A stretch of 64,000 nt of DNA from Bin55 sp964572845 (GTDB taxonomy: Bacteria; Pseudomonadota; Gammaproteobacteria; Pseudomonadales; Azotimanducaceae): positions 1 through 64,000 of the forward strand of contig CAZNFX010000004.1 in assembly GCA_964572845.1 (NCBI GenBank). Reading direction: 5' to 3'. Position numbers and translations under genes: made by a program. This document shows, one piece after another, positions 35,989 to 45,747 of this stretch. The notes beneath the pieces are model-generated. The model saw nothing but the letters and a program-made list of their open reading frames with translations. It was not told where the DNA came from and ran no database searches. Position 1 is the stretch's first letter. Each line of letters starts with the position of its first letter.

Positions 35989-36600
35989 TCAATTCATCTG
36001 TTGCAACAAACCTTTCATGGATCGGACCAAGTGCCAGCAAACAGCGTAGCAAACTGGCAACGCTATCGCAGCCGACATCAAGAACGCAATGCTGGTCGCT
36101 CTTAATTCCCAAGTTATACCCAGCAATGCACCAGCTGCACCTTTGCCGAGTAGCACCATCAGCCAGCACACGAAGCCCACAAATGTCGACAATAACAGAG
36201 GGAATCCTGCAATGCCCTGCAAGTGAGCTCGCATGTCTGAAACAAACTGGTCACGGCTTCGAGCACTGTCTTTCGAATGGGAGCGATTAAGCAGGTAATC
36301 TAACAGGTAGGTCACAGAAATCGCTACCAACACCAAGACGATTGCCTCGCCCATTCCTTCTCCAATGGTTCGCTGGCTTGGCACAAGATTCGTAAGACTG
36401 TAGGACGTAACAAAAACAATGGGTGGACAAGAAGCAAACCAACCTAGCCGACGCTTGATCTTGTCAGCGCACTATCGGGTCTGACCAGTCCAGTTGCTGA
36501 GTGCACTCGTCGCCACAGAAAACTCCTACCGAGAATGGCCGACGTCAACACGTCGGTCTGATCGAGGAGTGCTGAATCCAGTGGTACTGCAAGAATGGAG
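35989..36600 (-). pseudogene. Degenerate sixth NPYxAP-array member
   Basis: The frame 36384-35989 encodes three membrane helices and a tail similar to the array members. Read upstream in the same frame it gives CADKIKRRLGWFASCPPIVF, preceded by a TAG (36474-36472) and then SNWTGQTR, which matches the W...R.CA.KI step of the family (compare EWDRFTKQCAEKM). Still further up, in a different frame, ILAVPLDSALLDQT may be the worn NPYxAPxSxL segment near 36570. So a nonsense codon and probably a frameshift have broken it. A GTG at 36384 could still start a 131-residue stub. Confidence 0.55.
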
Positions 36601-36739
36601 AAATTGAAAGTTGTACTAAATGTAGACATCACTGGGATTCCTTCGACCTCCCAACCAAGAGCATACGACCGTGCGGACCAAGGCGTTACAAAGTCTCGAA
36701 GTCTTGTAATAACGTTCCCACAACAGCGTGGACTACCTG

Positions 36740-38305
36740 TCACATCTCTCGCAGTATTTCCCTAGCTGCGTTTCGTCCAGGTATCCCGCTAACACCGCCG
36801 CCGGGGTGTGCACCTGCACCACAATGATAGAGACCCAGGACCGGACTCTTGTATGCCGAAAAACCATAGACCGGGCGATTGATCCACAATTGACTGGGTG
36901 TGTGTGCACCGTGAAAGATGTCACCTCGTGGCAGTCGAAACTCTCGTTCAAGGTCCAAGGGAGTAAGTACTTGACGCGCGATTACTGAACTGCTGAAGTT
37001 GGGTGCATGCTGATCGATAGTTGCAAACACTGCATCTGCCGCGTCGTCGCGACACCGATCCCAATCCCGGTCGTAGGGAAAGTGCTGGCAAAATAGGCTT
37101 GCAACATGGCATCCCTCTGGAGCGAGCGAATCGTCCACCATAGACGGAATGAGCATTTCAATTATGGGATGCTTCGACCAATTGTTGCTTCGTGCGTCCA
37201 AATAGGCGGATTCCAGATAATCCAAAGTTGGTCCAATGACGATTCCCGATTGAAGAAAGTCGTGCGTTTCACTAGCTGGCTTAGATAGGAAACGCGGAAG
37301 CTCCGACAATGCAACATTGATCCTCAACACGGCCGACTCAGTTTGCAAGTGCTCGATCCGTGTGCGAAACTCCTCGTCGACATGCCGCTCGTCTATGAGA
37401 TTTGCATAGAGCAGCTTGGGGGCTAGATTCGAAGCAATGGCCCGTGCCTCCCTAACCGTACCTTCGGACAGCACAACACCAACGGCTTTCCCGTCATTCA
37501 CACTCACCTGGGTGACCTCGGCATTGGTTTCAACCACCACGCCTAGATCCTGTGCTTGAGCAAGCATTGCTTGCGTAATGGCACCCATGCCTCCTATTGG
37601 GTGTCCCCATACGCCCTTTTCGCTCGAAATCTCTCCCAGAGCGTGATGCAACAGACCATATGAGGAACCTGGAGATCGAAGAGACGCATAGTTGCCAACT
37701 ATTGCATCGAACGCCAAGCTGGCCTGAACATGTGGGTTCTCGAACCACTTCTCCAACAGCTCTGCGATAGGCACAAGAAAGAGATCCGACAGGTCTCTTC
37801 GACGTCGCATGCTCAATCGCCGTACATCCTGCGTAGCAAGCGCCGTCTCGACCCAGCTGCGCACACCTCGAAGTGCACTGGGAGGAGAACGATGCATTTG
37901 ACGCAGCACAACTTCTCCGACCTCTCGGACCATCGATCTGAAGATTGGCAGCGTTTCAGCATCCCTATGGGAAAAACGAGCGATTTCCTTGGAATTGGCG
38001 CGATCGTCGTTGTAGAGTGAGAGACTGTCGTGCTCCCCCAATGGAAAAAAGTTTGCCATGGGTCGTGCAACAATCCGCAGACCGTGGTCGCGTAACTTCA
38101 GATCACGGATGATCCCTTCGTCCAGCAATCCAACCGTGTAGCTGGCAATGGAGTTCCGAAAACCGGGATGGAATTCCTCTGTGACCGCTGCGCCGCCGAC
38201 CGTGTCGCGGCGTTCCAGCATTCGAACTTGCAAGCCTTCCATCGCGAGATAACAGGCACAGACCAACCCATTGTGACCCGCACCAAGAACGATTACGTCG
38301 TCCAT
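36740..38305 (-). CDS. FAD-dependent oxidoreductase, PYROXD2/phytoene-desaturase-like
   Basis: A 521-residue flavoprotein. The Rossmann FAD motif is DDVIVLGAGHNGLVCACYLA (residues 2-21), followed by LERRDTVGGAAVTEEFHPGF, as in the carotenoid desaturase/PYROXD2 branch of amine-oxidase-like enzymes. The C-terminal FAD-binding segment is LYHCGAGAHPGGGVSGIPGR. It probably catalyses an FAD-linked dehydrogenation; the substrate is unknown. It lies at the left border of the halogenase/RiPP region, so a tailoring role is possible but unproved. No carotenoid genes are nearby. Confidence 0.8.
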   Translation of the reverse strand: MDDVIVLGAGHNGLVCACYLAMEGLQVRMLERRDTVGGAAVTEEFHPGFRNSIASYTVGLLDEGIIRDLKLRDHGLRIVARPMANFFPLGEHDSLSLYNDDRANSKEIARFSHRDAETLPIFRSMVREVGEVVLRQMHRSPPSALRGVRSWVETALATQDVRRLSMRRRRDLSDLFLVPIAELLEKWFENPHVQASLAFDAIVGNYASLRSPGSSYGLLHHALGEISSEKGVWGHPIGGMGAITQAMLAQAQDLGVVVETNAEVTQVSVNDGKAVGVVLSEGTVREARAIASNLAPKLLYANLIDERHVDEEFRTRIEHLQTESAVLRINVALSELPRFLSKPASETHDFLQSGIVIGPTLDYLESAYLDARSNNWSKHPIIEMLIPSMVDDSLAPEGCHVASLFCQHFPYDRDWDRCRDDAADAVFATIDQHAPNFSSSVIARQVLTPLDLEREFRLPRGDIFHGAHTPSQLWINRPVYGFSAYKSPVLGLYHCGAGAHPGGGVSGIPGRNAAREILREM

Positions 38306-38481
38306 TTCAGCTCTGCAATCTCACAAAGCACCATGACAGAGGTTCGTATGCAGCAATGCCTTTTTCAACGAGACTCACACTAGACGAGGTTATGGGGAAT
38401 ACAGGTTAGTTTGGATGAGATAGCAATCCCCAACCAACGCACAATGTTAGAGACCTCTGGCAAATGCCCGCTGCTCAGAAG

Positions 38482-39471
38482 TTAGTTAAGTGCCTGAATG
38501 GCATCCATGCTTGCGTACAAATAGGATCTATCGTTTGGCTCTTCTAAACATTCGAGGTAGTTCAAGTCTGTATCGACGGCGAGGCTTGGGCGAACGACCC
38601 ACCAAATATTCCCTCGCAATGTGTGGCTCATGGTCGTCATCACGTGCCTATTGCTGATCGGATCAATGGCGAACTCGTAGTCAACGTTTAGTTCGCTAAT
38701 GCTTATGCCACGTTGCACTCGCACAGGATGCTCGAGGGACATCGCTTGTCTGCTGATCCGCTTGGACATCTTGTCGACGACAAAGTCTATAGCGAGATCT
38801 TTCTCAGACACGATCCTGTCGGTTTCCTCGAGTTTGGCCATCAGCAAAGAAGATGGCCTAGCTGTGAAATGAACTTCAAACTCGTCTCTGCTTACTAGTC
38901 GAATCGTGCTCATGTTTACGGGAATCGCTTTCGGAATAACCATTTCTTCGCTGAACGGATAGGGATACTCGACGTAGTCACCGACAATCGTTTTCCAATC
39001 CGGCAATTCGTCGCCCTTTGGTTTCTCGTCGTGTGCTGTTCCTTTGGATCCCAAGCTGGGGTGATAGGTCATCTGTTCCTCAGGATTCCACCTTCCTAAG
39101 AACGCACGAATCTTACCGTTTGTGGAACGTTCGATAACGCATGATTTGTGCACTTCAACGCCGCTGTATTGAAGCGCTTCGTTCAAGAGGTCCTGATCCT
39201 CTTTCGACAAATGGTCAAGACTAAATTCCTCTTCCGCGATTGATCGAAGCTTGGCTATCTGTGCATCATTGCCAAAATGAAAGGTGACAGGATCATTGAA
39301 ATTGAATTTCTCCTGTTTGGGGCCTTGATTGGCAGAATTGGTCATTTCCATGTTCTCCGAGCCGCTCATTGACTGACAACTGGCGAGCGCTACCAATGCA
39401 ACAAGGGCACAGTATGTCGCGACTTTAGCAATCAGACGATGTTTGACAGGTGTCTTTGAGACTGAATTCAA
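38482..39471 (-). CDS. Putative lipoprotein, unknown function
   Basis: About 329 residues from a TTG at 39471. A signal peptide with lipobox VALVALASCQS is followed by a long polar domain of mixed strands and helices with no motif I recognise. The open frame reaches an ATG at 39540, but that would overlap the ankyrin gene by 56 bases and place about 24 residues before the signal sequence. The TTG at 39471 has GAGGTG about nine bases before it; a GTG at 39483 is the other option. It follows the ankyrin gene directly, so the two are probably co-transcribed. Confidence 0.6.
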   Translation of the reverse strand: MNSVSKTPVKHRLIAKVATYCALVALVALASCQSMSGSENMEMTNSANQGPKQEKFNFNDPVTFHFGNDAQIAKLRSIAEEEFSLDHLSKEDQDLLNEALQYSGVEVHKSCVIERSTNGKIRAFLGRWNPEEQMTYHPSLGSKGTAHDEKPKGDELPDWKTIVGDYVEYPYPFSEEMVIPKAIPVNMSTIRLVSRDEFEVHFTARPSSLLMAKLEETDRIVSEKDLAIDFVVDKMSKRISRQAMSLEHPVRVQRGISISELNVDYEFAIDPISNRHVMTTMSHTLRGNIWWVVRPSLAVDTDLNYLECLEEPNDRSYLYASMDAIQALN

Positions 39472-39484
39472 TGCTAGTGTCACC

Positions 39485-40420
39485 TCAGTTTGAACCTGCA
39501 AGTAGTCTATATGTTTCTTTGAGTCCTTTGAGCCCTGCAAGTTCTAGTGGAGTTTCGCCCTTCTCGTTGGAGGCGTTCGAGTCCATTCCTGCAGCAAGGA
39601 GCATTTCGACAATCTTGGGCTCCTCCTTCCACCATGGATTTGCTGCAATGTGCAGTGCTGACATTCCCGAACCGTCGCGTAAGCTCGTATCGCAACCCTG
39701 CTTCAATAGGAGGTCCACTGCTGTAGCCTGACCCTCTCCAGCAGCAATCATCAGCGGAGTTTGCCCAACGGACCGCTTTGCGTTTGCAGGTGCGGAGAGT
39801 CTCCACACAAGGTCTGTCTCGCGTTCACTTCGAGCGTTGATGTTTGCACCTAGACGCAACAAAGTATCAATGACATGCGTCCAAGAGTAGATGCAAGCCA
39901 AGCCAAGAGGAGTGCAGCCCAATGGAGAGAGCTTCTCAATATTGGCTCCGGCCTTTACCAGTGATTGAACAATCTTCGGGGCTGACTCGTGGTAGCCGTG
40001 TGTACTTGCTGCGTGAACCGGATACCACCTGACTGACCCGAGCGCTTGCATTTCCCACTCGAAAAAGCCAATTCGCTGCAGTGGTCGCTCAGTGTCGTCA
40101 CCGCATCTGAGTAGAGCGTCGACGGAATCGCACTGACCTTTCAATATCGCCCACCCCATTGGCGTCAGATGCTCTTGTGGTTGGGACAAGGCCTGTTCGG
40201 TAGCTAGTTCTTTGATTCGATCGATGTCTCCCAAGGCACATGAACTATGCAGATCGCATTCATGGCCCTGTGCGACAAGTTCCTTTGCCAATGCAGGTTT
40301 GTAGAGTGCTGCAAGCTGCAGCACTGAGAGGCAGCTGTTTTCGCTCAGTCCAATTGCCCGACGACCTGCCGCCTGTTCCTGAAGTATTTGCTGACGAAGG
40401 CTATCGCATTCTTTAGTCAT
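39485..40420 (-). CDS. Ankyrin-repeat protein
   Basis: A 311-residue protein of about six to seven ankyrin repeats. Examples: GQTPLMIAAGEGQATAVDLL and GMSALHIAANPWWKEEPKIV, and a last repeat GETPLELAGLKGLKETYRLL. There is no signal peptide, so it is probably cytoplasmic and binds a protein partner. The stop sits just before the start of the lipoprotein gene, suggesting a two-gene unit. Function is unknown. Confidence 0.85.
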   Translation of the reverse strand: MTKECDSLRQQILQEQAAGRRAIGLSENSCLSVLQLAALYKPALAKELVAQGHECDLHSSCALGDIDRIKELATEQALSQPQEHLTPMGWAILKGQCDSVDALLRCGDDTERPLQRIGFFEWEMQALGSVRWYPVHAASTHGYHESAPKIVQSLVKAGANIEKLSPLGCTPLGLACIYSWTHVIDTLLRLGANINARSERETDLVWRLSAPANAKRSVGQTPLMIAAGEGQATAVDLLLKQGCDTSLRDGSGMSALHIAANPWWKEEPKIVEMLLAAGMDSNASNEKGETPLELAGLKGLKETYRLLAGSN

Positions 40421-40462
40421 CGCTCAGCTTGGCACATTTGAGGTGCCTACTGGATCCCCTCG

Positions 40463-41740
40463 CTACACCCCGCACCCCAGCCCTTGCGATACTTGGGCAT
40501 AGCTTGTCAACGGTACTGCACACATCTTGTTCCAGTCGTCTTTCGCAATCACTGGACTCCTGATCAAGTCAATCATTTCGTCGAATTTCGCGAGCGCGTT
40601 GCAGCCGACAGCTTTGGGGTCCGCAACAGCTCTATGTTGAGACCAGAGGCGGTCGCGTGCATGACTCCAAAATTCACTGTCGAACTTTGAGCCACAACAA
40701 TAGTGCCAGCCGACAAAGAGACCGTATCGCAGCATCGAGTTGATGAGAAATTGGTTGACTACCGGAGCATCGCGTTCAATGTGTTCTATGGGTCGATTGA
40801 GACGGATATGGAGAATCATTCCGATTTGCAGCTGAGTCGCAACGATTGCCGTCGCTTCTAACGGCTCCATGAACGCGGCAGCATTGCCAATGCGGGCCAC
40901 CGCTCCATCAAAAATCTGTCGACTGACGAAATTCGGAAACTGGATAACTGCACGCTGCTCGAACTCCTCGACAGGCTCAGTTTCGAGTAGATCGTCGAAG
41001 TCCGACTCCACAGATTCGAGGGTGGACAAATCCCTATTGAAGATGTAGCCGTAGGATGTGTGTGCGGTCAATGGAATGACGAATACCCATCCGTGAGGTC
41101 GCGCAACTGCCCTAGTGTAGGTGTGCTGCAGCACAGGCCCATCGGTCTCCTCGATGATCGCTGGGCACCGCCGGATCACAGCCGTATTGGTCGGAATGAA
41201 CGAAATGTCGATGTGCTGTTCTGAGTCAAGCTCTCTTGGAAATCCCCGTGCGTCGAACACAAGATCGTAATGTTCCGGATCCCGTCCCTCGAATTCCACC
41301 TTTGCGGCATTCCCTTCACTAGTGATGGACAGCACTCTCGCATCAACATGCTTGGCCTCCGTTCGCTCGATAAGAAGCTCCGCTACCAGATCCGCCGCCA
41401 AGTGATAGGCATAGGACACCTGCTGAGGCGAGAAGAAATGCGTGAAATCGCGACTGCGCCGGCCCCATCCTTCAAAGGCGACGCCGTACTTGCGGGTTCC
41501 GTTGATGCGTTGCTGGATGTCTTCATGAGGCAGTTGAGTCAGCTTGTTTAATTCAGTCACCAAACTCGGCCAACTGCCTTCGCCCACTCCTATCACCGGG
41601 ATACGCGAGTCGTAGATGTGGTGAAGCTCAAACTCCCCATCGAGAAGAGCATTGGAAACACTTGCGGCAGCCAATGAACCTGCGGTACCGCGTCCTACAA
41701 CGGCGATCTTGTTGAGTGACTTTCGTCCCGATTGCAGCAT
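40463..41740 (-). CDS. Flavin-dependent tryptophan-halogenase-like protein
   Basis: A 425-residue protein with the halogenase-type FAD start IAVVGRGTAGSLAAASV (GxGxxG), then VIGVGEGSWPSLVTELNKL (GVGE.T/SWP region), RKYGVAFEGWG, and later RIGNAAAFMEPLEATAI, the typical GDAAGFxxPLxGxG-like loop. The W.WxIP signature of classical tryptophan halogenases is changed to HGWVFVIPL, so its chemistry may differ, although an IP is kept. It may halogenate an aromatic residue or small molecule. Its position in the RiPP region makes the terminal Trp of the LCCCW core a natural candidate substrate; that is inference. Confidence 0.75.
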   Translation of the reverse strand: MLQSGRKSLNKIAVVGRGTAGSLAAASVSNALLDGEFELHHIYDSRIPVIGVGEGSWPSLVTELNKLTQLPHEDIQQRINGTRKYGVAFEGWGRRSRDFTHFFSPQQVSYAYHLAADLVAELLIERTEAKHVDARVLSITSEGNAAKVEFEGRDPEHYDLVFDARGFPRELDSEQHIDISFIPTNTAVIRRCPAIIEETDGPVLQHTYTRAVARPHGWVFVIPLTAHTSYGYIFNRDLSTLESVESDFDDLLETEPVEEFEQRAVIQFPNFVSRQIFDGAVARIGNAAAFMEPLEATAIVATQLQIGMILHIRLNRPIEHIERDAPVVNQFLINSMLRYGLFVGWHYCCGSKFDSEFWSHARDRLWSQHRAVADPKAVGCNALAKFDEMIDLIRSPVIAKDDWNKMCAVPLTSYAQVSQGLGCGV

Positions 41741-41841
41741 TGCTTTCTACTTGTTGGGGAGTTCCTTCTGCATGTGTTCAATATTTGCAGATTAACAGGG
41801 CGTGGTAGTGCGAGCCGGTAGCCACTTCATACATCCGCGCA

Positions 41842-43074
41842 TTAGAAGTTTGCGTAGAAGCCGAATCCAAAGAAACTATCCCTTCGTCCATCGTAGGTCA
41901 AGTCCAAAGGATCAGATTGGAGAATAAGGATGCTTTCCAATCGAACCGACCACGTAGACGATAGACGACGCTTGAATTCTAGATTCAACGCTCGGTACTC
42001 GTTATCAAGGTCTTCAAGTAATCCTGCAACAAGCTCGGTACCTGGCACATCATTGAAGGATAGGAACCCTGCAAGAAACAGATCGTTCGCCCACACATTG
42101 GTCGCCCGCTCTTTTCGGTCATCGTAATGCCACTCCCCAAGAAACGTCAAACTTGCCGCACTACCGAAGACCCCATACGCACTGTGTTCTGCTCCAAGGA
42201 TGTAGGATCGATAGCTCTCCTCCACTGCAAGGAGATTGCGCGCGCCACTCACGTAAATAGCTTCCATCTTGTAAAGCAATTGCTCAGTGGTGTACTGAAC
42301 GTCCAGCCCAAATTGTCGGATTTGTCCATAGTACGGAATCAGCTCACCTTGAACTGATGCCTGTGGGTCGGTGGGGCGGCCCGCCACAAATGATGGTTCG
42401 CGGCTCGTTCCATCGAAAGCGCTCACACCAAGGTCAAATAGACCAAGCGAATGTCCATATCGAACCGCGAAATCCATGTGACGATTTTCTGCTCTACTCT
42501 CGTAGACGGAATCGTCGTCGATAGAGAATCTTGATCGAAGTCGTCCAGCAGGACCCGGAAATGTGCGCGTTCGGTGGTAGGGCATCAAGAACGACTCAAC
42601 AATTCCCCAATCACCGGCAATTGTCAGATGCACCATCGGCTGACCCAGCTTGGGTCGATTGCGAGGGTGTTCAACTAAGTCCAGTTGGTTAACGATGTCG
42701 ACAAGGTTGTTCAGCTCGGCGACGCCCCAAAACACTCGACCGAGTCCCAGTCTGATCTCCCATGAGACGTCTCCCCAGTTACCGTATTTCAGAAGATAGG
42801 CTTCGCGTAGGTCCGCATGTGTACGATGCGAGTCGGCGTTGTCGTAGCGATAGAGCAACGAAACCGTATAGCTGGTCGTGTCGGTAATCTCGCCGTAAAC
42901 CGTCGGTTCGAAAACAAGTCCTCCGGCAGTTGAGCGTTGACCTTGGAATGCTGGAGATTGTGGAAACCATCGCGCTTCGAAGGCCACCTCTCCGGACAGA
43001 TCCAAGTTCGTCGCACCGACACTCGCGCTAACCAGCAACATGAGCGTCGAAACAATAGCGACGAGTCGTGTCAC
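41842..43074 (-). CDS. Outer-membrane beta-barrel protein, DUF1302-like
   Basis: A 410-residue protein with a signal peptide (about residues 1-21, VSASVGA) and alternating-strand barrel character, ending in a C-terminal aromatic (FFGFGFYANF), as outer-membrane barrels do. The start is GTG at 43074, overlapping the TGA of the LolA-like gene (GTGA), so the two are coupled. This pairing with an MMPL/RND transporter gene, which lies 16 kb away, is a recurring set in proteobacteria; together they may move a lipid-like product across the envelope. Confidence 0.65.
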   Translation of the reverse strand: MTRLVAIVSTLMLLVSASVGATNLDLSGEVAFEARWFPQSPAFQGQRSTAGGLVFEPTVYGEITDTTSYTVSLLYRYDNADSHRTHADLREAYLLKYGNWGDVSWEIRLGLGRVFWGVAELNNLVDIVNQLDLVEHPRNRPKLGQPMVHLTIAGDWGIVESFLMPYHRTRTFPGPAGRLRSRFSIDDDSVYESRAENRHMDFAVRYGHSLGLFDLGVSAFDGTSREPSFVAGRPTDPQASVQGELIPYYGQIRQFGLDVQYTTEQLLYKMEAIYVSGARNLLAVEESYRSYILGAEHSAYGVFGSAASLTFLGEWHYDDRKERATNVWANDLFLAGFLSFNDVPGTELVAGLLEDLDNEYRALNLEFKRRLSSTWSVRLESILILQSDPLDLTYDGRRDSFFGFGFYANF

Positions 43075-44024
43075 CGGGCCCGTCGAAGTGCAGTCTGGGT
43101 GAATTCACTGTCCTCCAGACCGGAACCAAACTGAAAGTCGGTCCACTGCAAGACAGTGCTCGCCCCAGTTAAGTGGTTGACCATCGTCTGTTCGCTCGCA
43201 CGCCAAAACTTTTCCAAGTATTGCTGATAGTCTGCAAACGTAAGTGTCTTCAAATGCGAGTTCCGGCGATCGTACAGCTCCATTTTCCAAGTGCGAAACT
43301 CTACGTTGTCAAGCCAAACGATCTTGCGACTATACCCAGACTTCGCATCCAGAGGTATCTGCTCAGTCACAAAACATTCGCGGTCGCCGCAGGGTTCGTC
43401 GCGCAGATACTTGTGGGTGTACTCCTTTACTTCACCGGCACTCATATCCTCATAGGAGAATTCGCTGCCCATGAAAGATCCGGCTCGTCTCGATGCACTG
43501 ATGCGCTTCACTCTTTGCAACGCGGGCAGATACAACCATTGATCGTCTGGTGCGTTGATATGAGCATGGGTCAGCAATGCTGTGCCTTGAACATCGCGCG
43601 GCTGATCGAACACAAACAAGCTCTTGTCGCCATCGTCAGGCACTTCCAGCACCTTGAATCGCATTTGACGGACGCTTTCCCTACCCTGTCGATCCTTGAG
43701 CACCATCGTTAGTCCGGCAGTGAAGTCTCCGAAACCCTCGTTTCGTGCACTTGCTTCAAGCGCAATCCGCAATCCCTTCTCTTCTGGTGTTTCCTCTTGA
43801 GCGGGTGCACTGATGACCGACAACAAGCAAACAACCGATGCTACCAAGGCTCGTTTGGATTCTTTGAGCCCTTTGCGGTGTGGAGCTACCGAGTGTTGCT
43901 GTTGAGAATGAGATAGTCGTTGTGAGACAGGATACGGAAGGAGCGCTTGGTTTAATGTCGAAAAGTTGGTACGAAGATTCACGTTCGGCTCACAAACGGT
44001 GTCCAATCGGTCTCCTAGAGGCAC
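43071..44024 (-). CDS. Outer-membrane lipoprotein-sorting-like protein (LolA-like)
   Basis: The mature part contains VLKDRQGRESVRQMRFKVLE and QWLYLPALQRVKRISASRRA, then FMGSEFSYEDMS, the hallmark run of LolA-like proteins that accompany MMPL transporters. It probably binds lipid in the periplasm. A signal peptide (RALVASVVCLLSVISAPAQ) begins about 58 residues after the first possible start (GTG 44024), an unusually long n-region. No ATG, GTG or TTG is close to it; the nearest is a GTG at about 43982. The start is therefore unsure and a small frame error upstream is possible. Confidence 0.7.
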   Translation of the reverse strand: MPLGDRLDTVCEPNVNLRTNFSTLNQALLPYPVSQRLSHSQQQHSVAPHRKGLKESKRALVASVVCLLSVISAPAQEETPEEKGLRIALEASARNEGFGDFTAGLTMVLKDRQGRESVRQMRFKVLEVPDDGDKSLFVFDQPRDVQGTALLTHAHINAPDDQWLYLPALQRVKRISASRRAGSFMGSEFSYEDMSAGEVKEYTHKYLRDEPCGDRECFVTEQIPLDAKSGYSRKIVWLDNVEFRTWKMELYDRRNSHLKTLTFADYQQYLEKFWRASEQTMVNHLTGASTVLQWTDFQFGSGLEDSEFTQTALRRAR

Positions 44025-44324
44025 TTCGCATTATATGAGGCACCCGATTGGTTGCGAGACTCAACAGAAACCAGAAGTCGTGCGGCGAGCTTGGGTACAA
44101 AAATGAGCTTTCGCGCAATTCAGTTGTATAAAGAGGTGTCCTATTGCGAAGTGAACTCCAAACTGCACCTGCGGGTTCCAACTTCTCTTTCAAGAAGAGC
44201 GGGAATCCCAATGTTGGAAAATTCAAACTAGAGTAAGCTCTCGAACGGTAGGGAAGTTTCAGCGTTCCCAAATCAACTTTGGTCGGTTCGGAAGCTCTAT
44301 GTATTTGCTCAGTAATCAGCCACT

Positions 44325-45494
44325 CTACTTAGGACGGTTTCTGTTCAGTTCAGACCGCAATTGATCATCTCTAAGGACATGGTCCATAAGGGAGGGTATG
44401 CCAGGCTCAAACAGCAACCCCCCACCTGCCGATTCCCAAATGTAACCCAACTCCTCTAATTCTTCTGTAACACTCTGTGCATTGGTATCAGCATTTGCCT
44501 CTTTAATAATTCGCTTGATGTGCTCGATGTGAAGGTTTCCCGCTAGGGAACCGCAAAATGACTTTGCAAGCGCGACCGCAAAACCAGTCAATTCGGCTCT
44601 CTCTAATTCACGCATTCGGTCGCCGTACATCATTTGGACGTTTTGGCTCCAGGTGGGTGTCGCCGAAGCGACGACATCGGCATTTATTTCGTCACTTCCA
44701 CTAGCCACAGCCTCGTCCCATATCGCATGCCCAACACATTGAATGAAATGGGGGTAGTTTTGCGTGTGGTCAACAAGTTCCTCTTCCTGATGTTCATCCA
44801 AACAAATAAGGTACCCTGCATTCTCCAGTGGCAGGAGCAAAGCTGCCCTTGCCGACCCTGCATCAAGCCGCTCAATACGCATATGCAGTGCTCTATTCAG
44901 GTACGAAGCGCCTAAATTGCTAATGTGTGCGGGAAGACTAGGTGTGCCAGCAAGAATAAATGCGAAATTTGTTTCGCCCTGTCGTGCAGCGCTCGCTAGA
45001 GAGAGAATTGCGTCGAGAGTCGCTTGGGATACGAGATGCGCTTCGTCCACCATAAGTAGTTTGGGGGATGTATTCAAGACTTCAACACAAGCTGACCTAA
45101 GATCACGGACGCTAGATTCAAACACCTTTGCCGATTCGCGCTTGGTGTCAATTCCTGTTTCGGACAATCCCGCACGGCCCCCTAGTCGGGTTGTTTTAGT
45201 CTCCTGCACTGGAATCGGTGTGTTTAGCAGTGCCATATACAACTCTCGGGCATCCATGACATCACGTGCTAGTACGCTAACAACACCAACAGTTGGGTCC
45301 TTGTTCAAGTTCTGAGCAACATGCTGAAGAAGCGAAGTCTTGCCATTACCTCGCGGTCCAAAGAGAATAATGTCCCTAGAGACCGGTTCCTTGGCGGAAA
45401 GGCAGTTCGTGAGTTCTTTAATTTGACTCAGTTCAGGCTCTCGTCCTGCGAAAACCGGTGGCTGCTTGCCGTAGCCTGGCGTGTAGGGATTCAT
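44325..45494 (-). CDS. AAA-family ATPase (ORC/AAA_16-like)
   Basis: A 389-residue ATPase. It begins MNPYTPGYGKQPPVFAGREP (the GRE/D box common in AAA_16 NTPases), has Walker A as ILFGPRGNGKTSLL and Walker B as LLMVDEAHLVS, and a C-terminal winged-helix-like part. It lies divergently from the RiPP precursor gene, but its job is unknown and may be unrelated. Such STAND-like or ORC-like ATPases also occur in defence and replication systems; no partner nuclease is adjacent. Confidence 0.75.
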   Translation of the reverse strand: MNPYTPGYGKQPPVFAGREPELSQIKELTNCLSAKEPVSRDIILFGPRGNGKTSLLQHVAQNLNKDPTVGVVSVLARDVMDARELYMALLNTPIPVQETKTTRLGGRAGLSETGIDTKRESAKVFESSVRDLRSACVEVLNTSPKLLMVDEAHLVSQATLDAILSLASAARQGETNFAFILAGTPSLPAHISNLGASYLNRALHMRIERLDAGSARAALLLPLENAGYLICLDEHQEEELVDHTQNYPHFIQCVGHAIWDEAVASGSDEINADVVASATPTWSQNVQMMYGDRMRELERAELTGFAVALAKSFCGSLAGNLHIEHIKRIIKEANADTNAQSVTEELEELGYIWESAGGGLLFEPGIPSLMDHVLRDDQLRSELNRNRPK

Positions 45495-45698
45495 GCTGAA
45501 GACTTGCGTCTATCTCACTCTAAGCGCGTCGTTGGATTAGTTGATTCCACAAGGTTACACTCGTTCCTTCACAGCGAATTAAATGTAGCCAAAGGGGCTT
45601 TTCCTGCGGAATAAACGCCTACTCTGGCGCAAGCATGCAGTACAAGTTTGGCAGCGCTAATGCCAAATTCGACCTATCAACCAGTTGTCGGTTCAATG

Positions 45699-45741
45699 TA
45701 TAATTCTCTCAGGATCAATCTTTCTTTTTTGTAACTAGGAG
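45699..45741 (+). promoter_or_regulatory. Promoter -10 and ribosome-binding site of the precursor gene
   Basis: A consensus TATAAT at 45699-45704 is preceded by TG. A convincing -35 box was not found at the usual distance. A strong Shine-Dalgarno, AGGAG, is at 45737-45741, six bases before the ATG at 45748. The gap between the AAA gene and the precursor (253 bases) holds both divergent promoters. Confidence 0.5.
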
Positions 45742-45747
45742 TAAGTT

